Positions 5,255 through 13,282 of a stretch of 16,135 nucleotides of DNA are shown here, piece after piece. Under the pieces are notes generated by a model that searched no databases, had not been told where the DNA came from, and saw only the letters and a list, made by a program, of their open reading frames with translations. Origin of the DNA: Bryobacterales bacterium (GTDB taxonomy: Bacteria; Acidobacteriota; Terriglobia; Bryobacterales; Bryobacteraceae). Position 1 is the stretch's first letter, and the number at the start of each line of letters is the position of its first letter. The position numbers were made by a program, and so were the translations under genes. The stretch lies in NCBI GenBank assembly GCA_003142355.1, contig PLMF01000176.1, positions 1 to 16,135 of the forward strand, written 5' to 3'.

Positions 5255-7690
5255 TCAGAATCTGGGTGGATAGGTTGGCGCTGGTCCGGGAGTCCCGGTC
5301 CCAGCACCGCGCGCCGCCATCCGGGCTTTGACCAGGGGCCAGTCCTTCGCGTCCACGAAGACGGCGGCGTCGAGGATCTCGACTTCCAAAGGCTGGGCTT
5401 GATTGGGGAAATAGATTCCGCCGGCATTGCGCACCAGGATTTTGGTCACTTCGCCCAAATTCGAGAGCTTCAGTGCCACGTCCTGCGGCTCGCTCGATCG
5501 ATAGAGTTGCGGGCTGTCGCCCAGAAAGGTGTTGGGATCGCGGAAGGAGGTCAATTCGACCCTGCCGCGCAGCACCTTGAGCCGCACCTGCGCCCAACAT
5601 GTCCCCAGAATGAATTGCGCGTGGCTCACCGGAAGGGCGGCGCCGAATTCTCCAGCTCCAGCGGGCACGGTGACATGGACCTGCGGCAGGCGCTCCAAAC
5701 GCGACCCCGGACCGGCCTGCCGAATGGCGGAGAGATCCAGCACGCCGTCCACCCGCACCGCGCCGGCGGGGGGCATCGAGTCCCGTGGCGGGCGTACGCC
5801 GCCGAATCCGGGAACATCCTCCACGTTCCGTGGAAAGCGGATGGTCGTGTCTTGGGTCCGCAACTCGCGGATGAGCGCATCCGGATCCGCCGCCGTCACA
5901 CCGCCACGCGCGCGAAACAACTCCCGGCAGGAATGCGAGATCTCCGCCGCGGCCTGCTGGCGGCTCCTCGGCGCCAGGATGGTGACCACATTCGTCGCTC
6001 CGTCGGGCCTGGGACCCGGCAGGTAGAGAACCGCCGATGCGGTATCCGGCCAGCGAGAGTTCCATCTTTCATAAGGAGTTTCGGGCAGGCTGGGACAGGC
6101 CGCCGCGATCAATTCGTAGTCGCCGTCCGGATGCTGGTCGAAGCGCTGCAAACGGCCGCCGAGCATGGCGTAGCCCTGGACCGCGGAAACGGGATGCGCC
6201 GACAGGAGCACGAATTCGAGATCCGGGTCGGTGGCGCTGAAATAGAAGCCGCGCAGCCGCAGCGCGCCGCCGGCGTACGCGGACGAGATGGTGATGCGCT
6301 GCGACGCCTGGGTTTCGGCGCTGAAATTCTCATCCTCCGCCACGGCGTCGAAATTCTCGAACAGACTCGACGGATCGACGCGGATTTCCGGCACCCAGTT
6401 CAGGTCCATCTGGACGTTGTAGTAGTCTTCGCCTCCGGATGCGTACCACGGCAACAAGCGCCCCGCCACGCGCGCGTGCGGGCCCAAAATCCGCCGGGCC
6501 GCCGCGCGCGCCACTTCGGCTTCGTTGGTCCGCGGCCGGAAGGAGATGGCGCCCGTTGCCGCCCGGAAGTTCCCCGGCCACAGATACAGGCCGAACAGAA
6601 TGGCCGCCACCGGCGGAACCACGGCGCGCCACCTGGCCGGCAACCACCGGCCGGTCAGCCACTCCGCCCCGGCGAGCACGGCGACGGCCACGGCCGCGGC
6701 GAAAATTGCGATCTCGTGCATCAGGTATACGCTCTGTTTGTGCGCGGCAAACAGGAAGATGGTGGCCTCCAGAGGCAGAGCCGCGAGCGCCATGCCGCGC
6801 GTGCTGCGAACCGCGAAAAACAACGCGGTGGAGATCAACATCAGCGGAATCCCCAGCCCCATGGGCCACGCCACCAACCGCGGCATGGCTGCGCCCTTGG
6901 CCCACGCGGCGTAGAGCTCGAAGTGCGAGCGAATCGAAACCGCCATGGTCCCGCCGCCCTGCTGGTTGCGGATCCATTCCACGATTTCGCGGAAGTGCGG
7001 CAGCACGTACCACGCCAGATAGGGCACGGCGAAGACCGCCGCCCCGGCGGTCAAAGCCAGCGCGCGGGGCCGGGCGGCTTTCCATCCTAGATCCTGCAGA
7101 CACCAAACCAGGTAGACGGCGACTCCCGCCACGGCGGCACTGGCGTAATAGTGCACCGACGAAGCCCATATCAATGCCAGGGCGCCCGCGAAAAGCCGGG
7201 GTGAGTTCCATGCCTTCAATCGCCCGTCTTCGAGCAGCAGAAGCCCCGCCAGCCATGCGGCTTCCACGTGCCCCTCCGGCCGCGTTCCAAAGTACACAAA
7301 GCCGACCCGCGTGCCCAGAGCCATGAGGCATGCGATGCCGAACAGCAGCCCCAGCTTCACGGACGCCGGGAAAGCGCCACGCACCGCGACCCAGATGGCC
7401 AGCAAAAACCACAGCACCACGGGCGTGGCCTCCGCGTAATACCACGTAAAGCCCAAAAAGTTCAGCAGGCCGATGGTTCCAGAGTGCAGCGGAGGATGGA
7501 TGATGGTGGCGTCATACCGGAAGAAAATCGGGTAGGCCGCCCGGCCGTAGTGCGACATCATGTAGCTGGGGTTGTAGAGCGAAAGCTCGTCCGGGCCGCC
7601 GTTGCGGCATACGCCGTAAGCCAGCGTGGCGACCCACGCCGCCGTGAAGCAGGCGAACACCAGCACCGCCCACTCCCGGTTGCGCTTCAT
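5255..7690 (-). CDS. Large polytopic membrane protein, GT-C-glycosyltransferase-like, with soluble C-terminal half
   Basis: An 811-residue protein that I cannot name. The first 371 residues are a membrane domain with about ten to twelve hydrophobic segments (for example 6-27, 89-133, 164-198, 210-232, 275-295, 320-341, 355-371). The first outer loop carries D34-E35 followed by HPPL at 65-68. This resembles the acidic catalytic pair and the proline-rich loop of ArnT/PMT-type GT-C enzymes, which use polyprenyl-phosphate sugars. Residues 372-811 form a soluble region without a recognised motif, probably outside the cytoplasmic membrane, with beta-strand-rich stretches towards the end and a Pro/Gly-rich tail. 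Its start overlaps the stop of the upstream 754-aa gene by 4 bp (ATGA), so the two are translationally coupled. Surface-glycan context supports glycosyl transfer, but the substrate is unknown and the family call is tentative. Confidence 0.7.
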   Translation of the reverse strand: MKRNREWAVLVFACFTAAWVATLAYGVCRNGGPDELSLYNPSYMMSHYGRAAYPIFFRYDATIIHPPLHSGTIGLLNFLGFTWYYAEATPVVLWFLLAIWVAVRGAFPASVKLGLLFGIACLMALGTRVGFVYFGTRPEGHVEAAWLAGLLLLEDGRLKAWNSPRLFAGALALIWASSVHYYASAAVAGVAVYLVWCLQDLGWKAARPRALALTAGAAVFAVPYLAWYVLPHFREIVEWIRNQQGGGTMAVSIRSHFELYAAWAKGAAMPRLVAWPMGLGIPLMLISTALFFAVRSTRGMALAALPLEATIFLFAAHKQSVYLMHEIAIFAAAVAVAVLAGAEWLTGRWLPARWRAVVPPVAAILFGLYLWPGNFRAATGAISFRPRTNEAEVARAAARRILGPHARVAGRLLPWYASGGEDYYNVQMDLNWVPEIRVDPSSLFENFDAVAEDENFSAETQASQRITISSAYAGGALRLRGFYFSATDPDLEFVLLSAHPVSAVQGYAMLGGRLQRFDQHPDGDYELIAAACPSLPETPYERWNSRWPDTASAVLYLPGPRPDGATNVVTILAPRSRQQAAAEISHSCRELFRARGGVTAADPDALIRELRTQDTTIRFPRNVEDVPGFGGVRPPRDSMPPAGAVRVDGVLDLSAIRQAGPGSRLERLPQVHVTVPAGAGEFGAALPVSHAQFILGTCWAQVRLKVLRGRVELTSFRDPNTFLGDSPQLYRSSEPQDVALKLSNLGEVTKILVRNAGGIYFPNQAQPLEVEILDAAVFVDAKDWPLVKARMAARGAGTGTPGPAPTYPPRF

Positions 7691-9951
7691 TGAGGGCGCC
7701 TTTCGCCAATCCCCGCCTTGGAATCCAGCACTTCCACTGCCGTGACCGCTTTCATGAGGAAGGAAGCCGGAGCTTCGTTCGTGCCGTTATGCATGATGCC
7801 AAGACGGATCTCCTGGCCGCTCGTCAAGTCTACCCAGAAATCCACTTCGCGATCGTTTTCAACCGGGTGTCCCGTGGTGGACGAGGGGAGCCAGGGTGAA
7901 CCGTCACCGGGAGACGCCCCGAAGCCGGGATCTCCGTTTTCCCGCTTGTACCGGAGCGCGAAACGGTACTTTCCGGCGGCTGGGGCAATGAGAGCGGGGC
8001 CCATCGCCGCGAGTGTGTTCGGGCCGCGGGGCGTGTGCACCTTCACGCCTCCCGCGACCCTCCGCAGGTATTGTTCCTTCATTCCCGTCCACAAGCCCAA
8101 CGGAAAAGCAACCGGCGCCGCGGAGCCCTCCACCGGTTCGAGATGCCCTTTGCCGTTGGGGTCGAATACGGCATCGAGCGGGCGCCACCTGGCGGGATCG
8201 ACTTCAGCCGTCAGCAAGGCCATGGTGTATCGATAGGAACCTCGCTCAATGATATCGTCCTCGACCGGCGCGGCGCGCATCCCATACGGTTCCCAACACT
8301 GCGATAGCCTCCGACGGGCCAATTCGGAATCGTGGCCCTGGCGGGAGAAAAGCACGACAAAAAGGGTGCCTGGCGGTACGTCCACGTTGCGGGGCGGCTC
8401 CGGAAACCTGTCTCCCCATAAGCTGCTCGACCAGAGGTAAGTGGAACTTAGAGCGTCGTAATCCCTGACGGCGGCGTCGTGTGCGTCATACCAGAATCGA
8501 ACATAGCGGCCGTGGCGAATGGTCTCGATGCGCTCTCTGGCATGCATGAGGGCTTCATACTGGCGGCGGTGCGCATGCGGATCTTCGGGCAGAGCGATCC
8601 GCGCCTGCGAGGTGACAATGGCAAGACCGGCGATGGCCAGTAGGATTCCCGCCGTTCGCCGGCGCAGCACCAGGCCTGAGGCCAGCGCGCAGCCCGCCAC
8701 CAGAACGGTCTGCCGAATGGCGGCCGGCCAGATCGGCATGACGATCCCGGCATAGTCATACCATACGGCCCCGAACACAACGGCGGCAACGCAACAGATC
8801 AGTACATACCTTGCCTGGCTGATCTTCTCCGCCGCGGGCCAGAACGAAGCGCCGATCACGAGAAAGGTAAAGGGAAGCAGGTAGCTGGCGTAGAAGGGAG
8901 ACCCGAGCGCCACGCTGCCGCGTTCCTGCATGTATCCCATCAGGGCCATGGCCAGCGACCATTGCGCCGCGAACAGCACACCGGCTGCGTTCGTTCCCGT
9001 GAGCGGCCTTCTCAGCCGGTAGGGAACGAGAGCCAGCCCGGTGCCCCCTGCTATTACGCTGAACCAGAGCCACGGCGCGAGTGCATGGCCGATCCATATG
9101 CTCTGAAACCATGGGTTGGTCTTGCCAGCCAGGTTCAGGGCGGTCAGAACCGAGGGGGCATAAAACCAGAAATGGCCGTCCAGTAAACGGTTGATACCGC
9201 CCAATGCCCCCGTCACGATCGCACATCCCGCTCCCAACCACACACACAAGGAACGAAACGACCGGATGGCCGGCGTGCGGCGCCACGTCCATGCGAGGGC
9301 GATGTAATACAGGGGCAAGAGGGGCGCTAACGCGACCCAGAACAGATTCGAGTAGACCAGCGCGGCGAGCGCCATGCCGGCCGCCAGCAACGTCCATCTC
9401 TTGACGGGCCGCGCCGCGGCCGACGTCAGCAGGGCCATCGTGAGCAGGTAATAAGCGATGCCGGCGCCATCCACGTAGTCCCAGCCGGTTGCGCTCCACA
9501 GCCACGGGTTGACGGAGAAGACCATAGTTGCCAAAAACGCGCGGCGGGCTCCGGCCGCGATCCGAAGCGTCGTAAACAGCGAAAGGGCAGCGACCGACTG
9601 AACCGCCAGGTGCAGGATGCAGTTGGCGGCGAGGGGTGAGAAAAGAGAGTGGATCAGAGCGCCTGGCAGGATCCAGGAAAGCCGGCTTCCGTAGTACGTG
9701 AAGGGGAACGCACTGCCTTTGAAGTTGGCGAGGTTCCGAAAGAAACCCAGGTAGAACCATGGATCGAGGAAGCCCACTCCGGTAAAGAGCGCATTGTCCT
9801 GGCGCCACAAGACGATCGCCGGAAGCAGGAGAACAGCCAGCACATAGGGCCAGGGCCGAGCCGAATCCCGAGGGGGTTCCGGGACCGGCACGGCTTCCGG
9901 ATTCACAGCCGCCTCATCGGGCATCTTTCGATCCGCCGGGGACTTTCGCAT
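7687..9951 (-). CDS. Large polytopic membrane protein, GT-C-like, with C-terminal beta-sandwich-like region
   Basis: A 754-residue protein that I cannot name. A short charged, proline-rich N-terminus (1-33) precedes about eleven or twelve hydrophobic segments between 34 and 452. The first outer loop contains FLDPWFYLGF (61-70) with D63, in the place where GT-C glycosyltransferases carry their catalytic acid, and a second acidic loop GWDYVDGAG (156-164) follows. Residues 453-754 are soluble. The last 100 or so have the alternating pattern of a beta-sandwich or carbohydrate-binding-like fold (KYRFALRYKR, REVDFWVDL, EIRLGIMHNG). The start at 9951 has no clear ribosome binding site; M10 (9924) is an alternative. 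It overlaps the following 811-aa gene by ATGA, and both share the layout of membrane half plus soluble half, which suggests a working pair. It is divergent from the aminotransferase gene. Function in surface polysaccharide or glycoprotein synthesis is inferred. Confidence 0.7.
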   Translation of the reverse strand: MRKSPADRKMPDEAAVNPEAVPVPEPPRDSARPWPYVLAVLLLPAIVLWRQDNALFTGVGFLDPWFYLGFFRNLANFKGSAFPFTYYGSRLSWILPGALIHSLFSPLAANCILHLAVQSVAALSLFTTLRIAAGARRAFLATMVFSVNPWLWSATGWDYVDGAGIAYYLLTMALLTSAAARPVKRWTLLAAGMALAALVYSNLFWVALAPLLPLYYIALAWTWRRTPAIRSFRSLCVWLGAGCAIVTGALGGINRLLDGHFWFYAPSVLTALNLAGKTNPWFQSIWIGHALAPWLWFSVIAGGTGLALVPYRLRRPLTGTNAAGVLFAAQWSLAMALMGYMQERGSVALGSPFYASYLLPFTFLVIGASFWPAAEKISQARYVLICCVAAVVFGAVWYDYAGIVMPIWPAAIRQTVLVAGCALASGLVLRRRTAGILLAIAGLAIVTSQARIALPEDPHAHRRQYEALMHARERIETIRHGRYVRFWYDAHDAAVRDYDALSSTYLWSSSLWGDRFPEPPRNVDVPPGTLFVVLFSRQGHDSELARRRLSQCWEPYGMRAAPVEDDIIERGSYRYTMALLTAEVDPARWRPLDAVFDPNGKGHLEPVEGSAAPVAFPLGLWTGMKEQYLRRVAGGVKVHTPRGPNTLAAMGPALIAPAAGKYRFALRYKRENGDPGFGASPGDGSPWLPSSTTGHPVENDREVDFWVDLTSGQEIRLGIMHNGTNEAPASFLMKAVTAVEVLDSKAGIGERRPQ

Positions 9952-10030
9952 GCGCTTTGCCGGCCAGAACGTGCCTCATCGTGTGCTGGCGCAACATCCA
10001 TCACCGGCAGTTTCCGATCGGAGACTTACA

Positions 10031-10060
10031 ATTCTATCAGCAGGCCCAAACCTGTGTCGT
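10031..10060 (-). promoter_or_regulatory. Candidate promoter for the two-gene membrane-protein operon
   Basis: On the minus strand ACGACA (10060-10055, four of six) and TAGAAT (10036-10031, five of six) are separated by 18 bp. The start would be near 10024, giving a leader of about 73 bases to the ATG at 9951. It overlaps a perfect inverted repeat at 10043-10068, which could be an operator. Confidence 0.35.
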
Positions 10061-10068
10061 TTTGGGCC
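10043..10068. promoter_or_regulatory. Perfect 8-bp dyad in the divergent spacer, possible operator
   Basis: GGCCCAAA (10043-10050) and TTTGGGCC (10061-10068) are separated by 10 bp, in the 200-bp gap between the divergent 754-aa membrane-protein gene and the aminotransferase gene. The half-site centres are 18 bp apart, close to two helical turns, as for many dimeric repressors, and the right half overlaps the candidate minus-strand -35. It could also be a transcript hairpin. The rest of this gap shows nothing else convincing. Confidence 0.4.
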
Positions 10069-10151
10069 AGATAGTAGTCCGAAGGACACCTTCCGGTCCG
10101 GAGCGGCCAGACGGCCCAGTGCTATTCTGTAGTGGTGTCGCGAATCCTGAC

Positions 10152-11318
10152 ATGAATCGGAACATCGAGTTTTACCGCCATGGTCTTTCGGCGGACGATG
10201 CTTCGGCCGTCGCGGCCGTTCTCCAGTCGCCTTTTTTGACTTCCGGCGGTGTCTGCAAGCGGGTGGAGGGGATGCTCCGCGAATTCTTCGGGGCCGGCCA
10301 TGCCTTTCTGACCAACAGTTGGACGAACGGCGCGGTGGCGGCGCTGCTGGCGCTGGGCATCGGTCCCGGTGACGAGGTCGTCGTTCCGGCCATGACGTTC
10401 ATTGCCAGCGCCAACGTGGTGGAACTCGTGGGCGCCACAGCCATCTTCGTGGACGTGGATCCGCAAACGCTGCTGATCACTCCGGAAGCGGCGGCGGGGG
10501 CGATCACGCCGCGCACGCGCGCTGTCATCGCGGTTCATCTCTACGGGCAGATGTGCGACCTGGCCGGAATGAAGCAGGCGCTTTCGGCGCACCCGGGCGT
10601 GATCCTGATCGAAGACGCCGCCCATGCCTTCGAATCCAGCCGTGACGGCTACCTTCCCGGGGCGCACTCCGACATGGCGATTTTTTCGTTTTACGCTACC
10701 AAGAACATCACTTGCGGGGAAGGCGGAGCCATTGTCACCAACCGTTCCGATCTGGCCGGCCGCCTGCATTCCGCCCGGCTGCACGGAATGACCAAAGGCG
10801 CCGCGGACCGGTTCAGCGGGGGGCGCTATAACCACTGGGACATGGCTTGCCTGGGCACGAAGGCGAACCTTCCGGATTTGCTGGCGGCGCTCCTGCCGTC
10901 GCAGATCGAAACCATCCGCCAACGCCTGCCGGCGCGCCAGGCGCTGGCGAACCGCTATCGCCAAGCCTTCTCCGGCCTGCCGATCCGCCTGGCGAAAGTC
11001 CTGCCACAGTGCTCTACGGCGGAGCACCTTTTCCCGATTCATGTGGATCCCGCGGTTCGCGACGAAGCGATCATGGCGCTCAACGTCAGCGGCGTCGGCG
11101 TCACGGTCAACTACCGCGCCGTGCCGGCCACCACTTATTACCGTGAGAAGTACCGGCTGAGCCCCGAGTCCTTCCCGGTGAGTCGCGAGTGGGGTGAAGG
11201 CACCATCAGTCTTCCGCTGTATCCCCGGTTGAGTCGCGAAGACCAGGACTACGTCATTCGGGTGGTTCGAGAAGCGGTGGTTCCGCTGGTCGAAAGCCGC
11301 GCCGCCCGCCCCGCCTAG
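10152..11318 (+). CDS. DegT/DnrJ/EryC1/StrS-family sugar aminotransferase (WecE-like)
   Basis: A 388-residue PLP-dependent enzyme of the family that transaminates nucleotide-activated keto-sugars to amino sugars. Family marks are LTSGG at 29-33, the TNSWTNGAVAALLAL cofactor-phosphate region at 54-68, the GDEVVVPAMTFIAS segment at 73-86, EDAAHAF at 154-160 (D155 pairs with the pyridine nitrogen), and FYATKNITCGEGG at 180-192 with K184 as the Schiff-base lysine. The ATG at 10152 gives the normal N-terminus; the frame is open 65 codons upstream, but that part is unlike the family and lies in the regulatory spacer. There is no clear ribosome binding site. Its stop is 3 bp from the stop of the convergent epimerase gene. 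The WecD-like acetyltransferase 3 kb away is a natural partner, as WecE and WecD are in dTDP-Fuc4NAc synthesis. The exact sugar is unknown. Confidence 0.9.
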   Translation: MNRNIEFYRHGLSADDASAVAAVLQSPFLTSGGVCKRVEGMLREFFGAGHAFLTNSWTNGAVAALLALGIGPGDEVVVPAMTFIASANVVELVGATAIFVDVDPQTLLITPEAAAGAITPRTRAVIAVHLYGQMCDLAGMKQALSAHPGVILIEDAAHAFESSRDGYLPGAHSDMAIFSFYATKNITCGEGGAIVTNRSDLAGRLHSARLHGMTKGAADRFSGGRYNHWDMACLGTKANLPDLLAALLPSQIETIRQRLPARQALANRYRQAFSGLPIRLAKVLPQCSTAEHLFPIHVDPAVRDEAIMALNVSGVGVTVNYRAVPATTYYREKYRLSPESFPVSREWGEGTISLPLYPRLSREDQDYVIRVVREAVVPLVESRAARPA

Positions 11319-11321
11319 ACG

Positions 11322-12341
11322 CTACAGCAGGCGGCTGTTCAGCGTCAGGCTTTCGACCAACTGCTGCGCTTCCAGGATCTTCTTGTACCAGGCAACGGTA
11401 TAGGTGGTTGGGTTCGCGGTGACCTGTCCGTTCTTCAGGCCTTCATAGATTTCCCGCACTCCATCGGCCGGCGTGAACCTGGCATGGTAACCCAAGACCT
11501 TGTGGATCTTGTCGAACGCCACGTTGTAATCGCGTTTGTCCGGATCGTCCGGCACAACCTGGAGGTCAATCGGGAACGGAATATTCTCGCGGACGATGTA
11601 AGCGAGTTGCAGAATCTGCGCGTTCTGCCCGCCGACGTTGAAGACTTCGGCGTTGATGCGGGCCGGATCCGCGGCCAGCGCCTCCACAAACGCGCGGGCC
11701 GTGTCCCTGACGTGGACAAAGGGGCGCCATTGCCGGCCGCCGCCCAGAACGAAGATCTTGCCCCTCTCCACGGCGTTGAGCGTCATCAGGTTAATGGCCA
11801 AATCGAACCGCATGCGGCGAGACAGCCCGAAAACGGTGGCCTGGCGGAGCACGGTGACCGCGAAATTCGCGGTAGCCAGCGGAAGGACCGAGGATTCCGC
11901 GGCTAGATTGGCTTTGGCGTAGGCGCTGATCGGGGCGGGACTCACGGTCTCATCGAGGTGGGTCCGCATACCGGCGCCGTATACGGAACAGGAGCTCGCG
12001 AGCAGGTACCGCCGCACGCCCGCTTCTTTTGCCCGCCGGGCAACTCTCTCGCGGCCGAGGTGGTTGATTGCGACAGTCAACCGCGGGTCGATCTCTCCGC
12101 TCGGATCGTTCGAGAGGGCCGCCAGATCGCAGACCGCGTCGATCCCCTCAAAATCTCCGGCGTCCACGTCGCGAATGTCTTTCTGCACCGCGCGGAAGCG
12201 CGGGTTTCGTTCGAGATCCGCAATCAACTCCCGGCCGAAGAAGAAGCGGTCCATGCCGGTTACGGAGTCGCCCTCCGCCAGGAGGATTTCGGCCAGCGTG
12301 GAACCGATGTAGCCGCCGACTCCGGTAATGAGAACATGCAT
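11322..12341 (-). CDS. NAD-dependent epimerase/dehydratase (extended SDR) with altered YxxxK
   Basis: A 339-residue extended short-chain dehydrogenase/reductase that should act on a nucleotide sugar. The Rossmann motif TGVGGYIG is at 6-13, with D31 in a position to bind the adenosine ribose; CDLAALS follows at 71-77 and SSCSVYG at 116-122. The catalytic tyrosine is Y141, but the residue four places on is N145, not the expected lysine: the segment reads SAYAKANLAAE, with a lysine at 143 instead. WRPFVHVRD (206-214) is the usual substrate-side motif. Apart from the lysine the protein looks intact and of normal length. Genes on both sides are oppositely oriented, so it is probably transcribed alone. 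It may be an epimerase, a 4-reductase or a 4,6-dehydratase; the changed motif makes the reaction uncertain. Confidence 0.88.
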   Translation of the reverse strand: MHVLITGVGGYIGSTLAEILLAEGDSVTGMDRFFFGRELIADLERNPRFRAVQKDIRDVDAGDFEGIDAVCDLAALSNDPSGEIDPRLTVAINHLGRERVARRAKEAGVRRYLLASSCSVYGAGMRTHLDETVSPAPISAYAKANLAAESSVLPLATANFAVTVLRQATVFGLSRRMRFDLAINLMTLNAVERGKIFVLGGGRQWRPFVHVRDTARAFVEALAADPARINAEVFNVGGQNAQILQLAYIVRENIPFPIDLQVVPDDPDKRDYNVAFDKIHKVLGYHARFTPADGVREIYEGLKNGQVTANPTTYTVAWYKKILEAQQLVESLTLNSRLL

Positions 12342-12381
12342 ACGGTTACGAGAATCTCTACTCTAGCGCAACCCGTCGAGC

Positions 12382-12387
12382 TATAAT
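12382..12387 (+). promoter_or_regulatory. -10 box of the methyltransferase gene
   Basis: A perfect TATAAT, followed by G, lies 15 bases before the ATG at 12403 in the 61-bp divergent gap. There is no recognisable -35. Initiation near A12393 or A12397 would leave a leader of only 6-10 bases and no room for a Shine-Dalgarno sequence. Confidence 0.45.
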
Positions 12388-12402
12388 GTAGCATTCATCT
12401 CG

Positions 12403-13275
12403 ATGCAACGGTGCGTGGCGTGCGACCACCTTTTCGCCGGTTCCGGGTGGGCCTGCCCCTTGTGCGGTTACACCCCGAAAACCGAAGCCGGCTTTCCGTG
12501 TTTTGCTCCCCAATTGGCGCACGAGAATAGCGATTACGACCCGAGGCATTTCCCTCTTCTGGTTACGCTGGAGGACAAGAGCTTCTGGTTTCAGGCGCGC
12601 AACCGGCTGATTGTCTGGGCCCTCCAGCGTTACTTTTCCCGGCCCGAACGAATCATGGAGGTAGGGGTGGGGACCGGGTTCGTCATGCGCGCGCTGGCCC
12701 GGGCGTTTCCCGGCGCGGCTCTCCATGGCAGCGATATTCACGTGGAAGGCTTGCGGCTGGCCGCGCAACGTCTGAACGGCTGCGCCGAGCTGATTCAGAT
12801 GGACGTGCGGCGCATTCCGTTTCGCGACCATTTCGACGTGATCTGCGCTTGCGATGTGCTCGAGCACATTCGCGAGGATGAGGCCGTGCTGGGTGAAATG
12901 TTCCGCGCCCTCAGGCGCGGGGGCGGAATCGTCGTTACGGTTCCACAGCACCGGTTTCTTTGGGGGCCGGCGGATGAAGCTGCATGTCACGTGCGGCGCT
13001 ACGGCACGGCGGAACTGGCCGAAAAGGCGCGCACAGCGGGATTCGAAGTGGTCTTCAAGACCTCCTTCATTTCTCTCCTGCTGCCCGCGCTGTACTGGTC
13101 GCGCCTGCGGAGCCGCCGGTCTGGCGTGTACGACCTGGCCCAGGAGCATTCCACCCACCCGGCGGTGAACGCGCTGATGGGCGGCCTCACGGCGGTGGAG
13201 TTCCGCTTGATTCGCGCCGGCATCGCATTTCCGGCGGGCGGGAGCCAGTTGGTCGTCGCGATGCGACGCGTGTAA
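12403..13275 (+). CDS. Class I SAM-dependent methyltransferase with N-terminal zinc ribbon
   Basis: A 290-residue protein. The first 22 residues hold two CxxC knuckles, C4/C7 and C18/C21 (CPLCGYTP), a likely small zinc ribbon. FWFQARN at 61-67 is a motif I associate with surface-sugar methyltransferases of this type. The SAM-binding core follows: motif I MEVGVGTGF at 85-93, acidic D111 at the end of the second strand (GSDIH), MDVRRIPF at 133-140, and DVLEHI at 151-156. The C-terminal third is predicted to be helical, with a hydrophobic stretch near 225-235. The start follows a TATAAT box by 15 bases and has no ribosome binding site. It converges with the glycosyltransferase gene (7-bp gap). 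Its neighbours suggest it methylates a sugar, lipid-linked sugar or glycan end, but the acceptor is not shown by the sequence. Confidence 0.87.
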   Translation: MQRCVACDHLFAGSGWACPLCGYTPKTEAGFPCFAPQLAHENSDYDPRHFPLLVTLEDKSFWFQARNRLIVWALQRYFSRPERIMEVGVGTGFVMRALARAFPGAALHGSDIHVEGLRLAAQRLNGCAELIQMDVRRIPFRDHFDVICACDVLEHIREDEAVLGEMFRALRRGGGIVVTVPQHRFLWGPADEAACHVRRYGTAELAEKARTAGFEVVFKTSFISLLLPALYWSRLRSRRSGVYDLAQEHSTHPAVNALMGGLTAVEFRLIRAGIAFPAGGSQLVVAMRRV

Positions 13276-13282
13276 CTCAATA

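Noticed and set aside
5151..5273. 40-codon frame downstream of the isolated TATAAT
   Set aside because: There is no ribosome binding site and no recognisable protein, it contains the strong hairpin, and it runs into the convergent gene. Kept only as part of a low-confidence RNA idea.
9957..10151. Upstream extension of the aminotransferase frame by 65 codons
   Set aside because: Family members begin at the position of the ATG at 10152. The extension is compositionally odd and covers the divergent spacer with its dyad and candidate promoter.
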